In this document: in pieces, positions 62,444-64,000 of the stretch
Layout of the letters: each line of letters begins with the position of its first letter
Position numbering within the stretch: position 1 is the first letter of the stretch
Program-made: the position numbers and the translations under genes
Origin: Melaminivora sp034675505
GTDB lineage: Bacteria; Pseudomonadota; Gammaproteobacteria; Burkholderiales; Burkholderiaceae_C
Direction of reading: 5' to 3'
NCBI GenBank assembly: GCA_034675505.1
Contig: JAUCDD010000012.1
Span: 1 to 64,000 of the forward strand
DNA: 64,000 nt
Notes under the pieces: model-generated
What the model was told of the DNA's origin: nothing
Databases searched by the model: none
What the model saw: the letters and a program-made list of their open reading frames with translations, nothing else

Positions 62444-64000
62444 ATGCACGGTCTTTTTCGCCGTGGCGGCACATGGTGGGCGCGATTGGTAGTGCCCCAA
62501 AAACTTCGCGCCGCTGCCGGCCGGCGCGAGTTCTGGCAAAGCACGCGAACCCATGACCTGACCGTGGCGAAGGCGGCAGGGGCGGCACTGCTGGCGCAGT
62601 GGCGCCATCAGTTGCTGGAGCTTGAGCGCGTGAACGATGAACAGCTGTCAATCCTTTTGGCGGGGAGCCCTTCGCTTCTTGCTCGGCACAGTTCTGACCC
62701 TCCGGGACGCAGCAGCGCACACTGGACTGAGCGAGGAAGACTTGCTTCATGAGGTGGTGCAGGGAGTGCTTTCCCTGCTGTGTCGCGTTCCCCTGAGGGC
62801 CAGGCATGGACACACGATGCCGCGTGATGCGCTGGGACGTGATTTTCCCAATGGCTTGGTGGTACCTAGCGTGCCGCCCGTAGGGGCGGTCCCACAGGAC
62901 ATGGGTGGGCAGGTGTTGCGTTTGCTCGGCGGCGGCGCCGATGTGGCCCAGGCAGTGTTAGCCGAGCGTTGCACTGAGGTTGATCTTGTGGTGTTCGAGG
63001 CATTGAGCGCGGGGCGTGTATGGGTGCCTGACGCCGATGAGGGCGTGATCGTGGATGTGCATGCTCTTGAAGTGCTTGCGCCTGAGGTCGAGCGCATCCG
63101 GACTAGGTGGGCGTCGGCGGTACCGCCTGAGCGGCTGGTGGCGTTTGAATTTTCCAAGCGACTTGGAGAGGCTGGGGCAACCGCGCCAGCAGCCCCACAA
63201 CGCAATTCCGGGGGCTGGGCAGGGCGAGCCCTCAGCGAGGTCATTGCGGCCTACTGTGAGGCGCCTGACGGCCTTCTGAAGGATCTCTCAAGCCCGAAGG
63301 AAGTGCGTCAGCGGCGCTCGACGATGCTGCGCTTCGTCGAGCTGTGTGGAGAAAAGCCTATTGGGGAGGTCAGTAGCGACGATTTGCGACGTTGCCGGAA
63401 CTGGCTGGCGACGTGGCCTGCTCAGATGAACAATCTCCCGGAGCGTCTGAAATGCGAAACCATCGCGGAGACCATCGCCGCTGTCGGTGCTGAGTTGCCC
63501 AGCTGGCCCCGCATGAGCGAGGGCATGGTGGCTGAGCGCTTCGCGTGGATGACTCGTCTGTTCGGGTGGCTGGCCCAGCGAGGCTATCTTGCGTTGAACC
63601 CGGCGGCGAACCTCAAGGGCGAAGGGACTTTGACAAAGACCGAGCGCGTGGAGCGCGGCCGGCGGGCTGCCCTGGATGATGAAGAAGATAAACGCCGCCC
63701 ATTCAGCGCTGATGAACTGGGGCAGGTGTTCGGCCAGCCCCAGTTCCGGACTGGGCACGGTCGGCACGTGACGGGAAACCAGCAGTGTCAGCCCTATGAA
63801 TTTTGGGCGCCGCTATTGGCACTGCTACACGGGCTGCGATTAAGCGAAGCGGTGCAGTTGTGGCTGGAAGACATTCGGGATATTGACGGCGTGATCGTGC
63901 TGGACGTGAACGATGCCAGCGCGGATAAGTCCGTGAAGAATAACGCGAGCCGTCGATTGGTGCCTGTCCATTCATTGGCCCTCGATGCGGGCCTACTCGG
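62444..64000 (+). CDS. Tyrosine-type site-specific recombinase, frameshifted near its start and cut by the window end
   Basis: At least 519 codons are visible. The N-terminus MHGLFRRGGTWWARLVVPQK fits the DUF6538 domain found at the start of many tyrosine integrases. After QLSILLAG the frame must change by one at about 62655-62695, and the continuation LTLRDAAAHTGLSEEDLLHEV then runs open to position 64000. The catalytic domain begins near 63700 (PFSADELGQVF). The first catalytic Arg lies in LLHGLRLSEAVQL (about 63826-63864) and the beta-hairpin Lys region in DKSVKNNASRRLVPVH. The HxxR and Tyr motifs lie beyond the window. Base composition is less GC-rich than the core genes. It adjoins tRNA-Arg(CCG), implying the left end of an integrative element. 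Confidence 0.87.

Overview
The window comes from a GC-rich betaproteobacterium, most likely of the family Comamonadaceae (order Burkholderiales). The evidence is the 16S rRNA sequence, the gene orders fur-bamE-dapB-exbBD-leuS-lptE-holA and hpf-ptsN-hprK, an AAA+-less NtrX-like regulator paired with NtrY, and a family of short AT-richer interspersed repeats that I recall from genomes of this group. Almost all of it is core chromosome. The last 1.6 kb is the start of an integrated element.

Layout. 1-5.2 kb: a frameshifted yaeQ, two small zinc-ribbon/DUF genes, a yybP-ykoY (Mn2+) riboswitch upstream of a TerC-family exporter, a four-helix membrane protein, an M48 protease and moaC. 5.3-10 kb: tRNA-Arg(TCT), dacB (PBP4), a GDSL esterase lipoprotein, a frameshifted ompW, and a convergent SGNH-family lipoprotein whose catalytic motifs are degraded. 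10-15 kb: the purE-purK-sua5 operon, a thioredoxin/TPR chaperone and purC (frameshifted). 15-20 kb: hpf, ptsN and hprK, then a DUF1800/DUF1501 pair. 20-30 kb: divergent fur/bamE, dapB, exbB-exbD, leuS, lptE, holA, a BenE-type transporter and gshB.

30-50.5 kb: a complete rRNA operon (tandem promoters, 16S, tRNA-Ile, tRNA-Ala, 23S, 5S, terminator), then tRNA-Tyr, -Gly and -Thr, tuf, tRNA-Trp, secE, nusG, rplKAJL, rpoB and rpoC. This is the conserved translation/transcription block. 50.5-56 kb: a DUF4390 protein, an NtrY-like sensor kinase and an NtrX-like regulator without the AAA+ domain, tRNA-Phe and a membrane-anchored cytochrome c. 55.4-62.2 kb: a tripartite RND efflux system (membrane fusion protein, pump, outer-membrane channel) transcribed away from its TetR/AcrR-type repressor. 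A 28-bp operator lies between them and resembles the E. coli AcrR site. 62.3-64 kb: tRNA-Arg(CCG) followed directly by a tyrosine recombinase that runs off the window, which is the expected left edge of a tRNA-integrated genomic island.

Three window-wide patterns deserve attention. Single-base indels interrupt yaeQ, ompW, purC, the integrase and possibly one tRNA, mostly in G/C runs; the essential purC case suggests residual sequencing error. At least eight copies of a degenerate AT-rich/GCCGGC-cored repeat occur, some apparently lying inside coding sequence, including the signal-peptide regions of two exported proteins. An SGNH-family lipoprotein has lost its catalytic motifs next to an intact homologue. 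I found no CRISPR array, prophage or insertion sequence.
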